Positions 6,276 to 6,524 of a stretch of 6,524 nt of DNA are shown one piece after another. Under the pieces are notes generated by a model that saw nothing but the letters and a program-made list of their open reading frames with translations, did not search any database and was not told where the DNA came from. Location: the NCBI GenBank assembly GCA_964437815.1, contig CAYTIE010000044.1, positions 1 through 6,524 on the forward strand, in the 5' to 3' direction. The stretch is from Marisimplicoccus sp964437815. Its GTDB lineage: Bacteria > Bacteroidota > Bacteroidia > Flavobacteriales > Flavobacteriaceae. The number at the start of each line of letters is the position of its first letter. Within the stretch, counting starts at the first letter, position 1. A program made the translations under genes and the position numbers.

Positions 6276-6348
6276 AGCGGGAGACGGGGGTCGAACCCGC
6301 GACATTCAGCTTGGAAGGCTGACGCTCTACCAACTGAGCTACTCCCGC
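6276..6348 (-). tRNA. tRNA-Gly (anticodon TCC)
   Basis: A complete 73-base cloverleaf reads on the minus strand. Acceptor GCGGGAG pairs with CTCCCGC. The D stem is GCTC/GAGC. The anticodon stem TCAGC/GCTGA encloses loop CTTCCAA with anticodon TCC. The T arm GCGGG-TTCGACC-CCCGT has one G-U pair. The discriminator is T and CCA is not encoded. It decodes GGA/GGG. It lies 9 bases after tRNA-Tyr and 20 bases before the lipoprotein start codon, as part of one transcript. Confidence 0.97.
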
Positions 6349-6357
6349 ATTAATTTG

Positions 6358-6439
6358 TGGGGAGAGCAGGATTCGAACCTGCGAAGTTAAAAACAACAGT
6401 TTTACAGACTGCTCTCGTTGGCCACTTGAGTATCTCCCC
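6358..6439 (-). tRNA. tRNA-Tyr (anticodon GTA)
   Basis: A complete 82-base class II tRNA reads on the minus strand. Acceptor GGGGAGA pairs with TCTCCCC, the discriminator is A and CCA is not encoded. The anticodon stem GCAGT/ACTGT (one G-U) encloses loop CTGTAAA with anticodon GTA. The long variable arm typical of bacterial tRNA-Tyr follows, then T arm GCAGG-TTCGAAT-CCTGC. It decodes UAC/UAU. It lies 18 bases after tRNA-Thr(TGT) and 9 before tRNA-Gly. Confidence 0.97.
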
Positions 6440-6457
6440 AATTTCAAAATTTCAAAG

Positions 6458-6524
6458 AGCCGATAGAGGGACTCGAACCCACGACCTGCTGATTACAAAT
6501 CAGCTGCTCTAGCCAGCTGAGCTA
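6458..6524 (-). tRNA. tRNA-Thr (anticodon TGT), 5' end cut by the window
   Basis: Bases 8 to the discriminator of a tRNA are visible (67 bases); the seven 5' acceptor bases lie beyond the window and should read close to GCCGATA to pair with TATCGGC. The D stem is GCTC/GAGC, and the anticodon stem GCTGA/TCAGC encloses loop TTTGTAA with anticodon TGT. The discriminator is T and no CCA is encoded. The T stem GTGGG/CCCTC has a T-T mismatch at its second pair. It decodes mainly ACA/ACG and is the first visible member of the operon; the promoter lies outside the window. Confidence 0.93.

Noticed and set aside
6256..6447. A 64-codon N-terminal extension of the lipoprotein hydrolase
   Set aside because: The extra codons run through tRNA-Gly and most of tRNA-Tyr. 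The peptide containing GVAQLVERQ is a typical artefact of translating tRNA genes, and the lipoprotein signal peptide begins exactly at the later Met.
1..6524. CRISPR array, insertion sequence, prophage, toxin-antitoxin or defence system
   Set aside because: No regularly spaced repeats, transposase, terminal inverted repeats or defence-related domains were seen on either strand.

Overview
The window looks like a piece of chromosome from an AT-rich member of the Bacteroidota, most likely a marine, flavobacterium-like organism with a compact genome. This is inferred from several signs. Base composition is strongly AT-rich. None of the chosen start codons has a recognisable Shine-Dalgarno sequence. 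The cold-shock gene has a perfect TAnnTTTG -7 box. The RlmN, Csp and S8 peptidase proteins also read like those of Bacteroidota. The assignment comes from family knowledge, not from a search.

Layout, left to right. Positions 1-611 (+) hold the C-terminal half of a subtilisin-like S8 serine peptidase. It converges, with only 5 bases between stop codons, on a leftward set of three closely packed genes: a small KdgF-like cupin (2459-2767), an SDR-family oxidoreductase (1671-2456) and rlmN (617-1660). These are separated by 2 and 10 bases, so they are probably one transcript. A 100-base intergenic region separates the cupin from a divergent Na+/sugar symporter of the SSS family (2868-4556, +), which closely resembles vSGLT. 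An AT-rich hairpin follows the symporter, and then comes a monocistronic cold-shock protein gene (4647-4838, +).

The right-hand part (4972-6524) is read leftward. It is a tRNA operon in the order Thr(TGT, cut by the window end), Tyr(GTA), Gly(TCC), a beta-lactamase-fold lipoprotein gene, then Thr(GGT). The lipoprotein gene sits between tRNA-Gly and tRNA-Thr(GGT) with only 20 and 21 bases on either side. Thr-Tyr-Gly-Thr is a widely conserved order, usually followed by tuf. Here the block is split by a protein gene, and no tuf follows; the csp gene converges on its end instead. This is the most unusual feature of the window.

Functionally, the symporter, cupin and SDR may form a small sugar or sugar-acid uptake and processing module, but only their arrangement supports this. 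The rest is housekeeping: rRNA/tRNA methylation, cold-shock RNA chaperone and tRNAs. I see no CRISPR array, insertion sequence, prophage, toxin-antitoxin pair or recognisable defence system.
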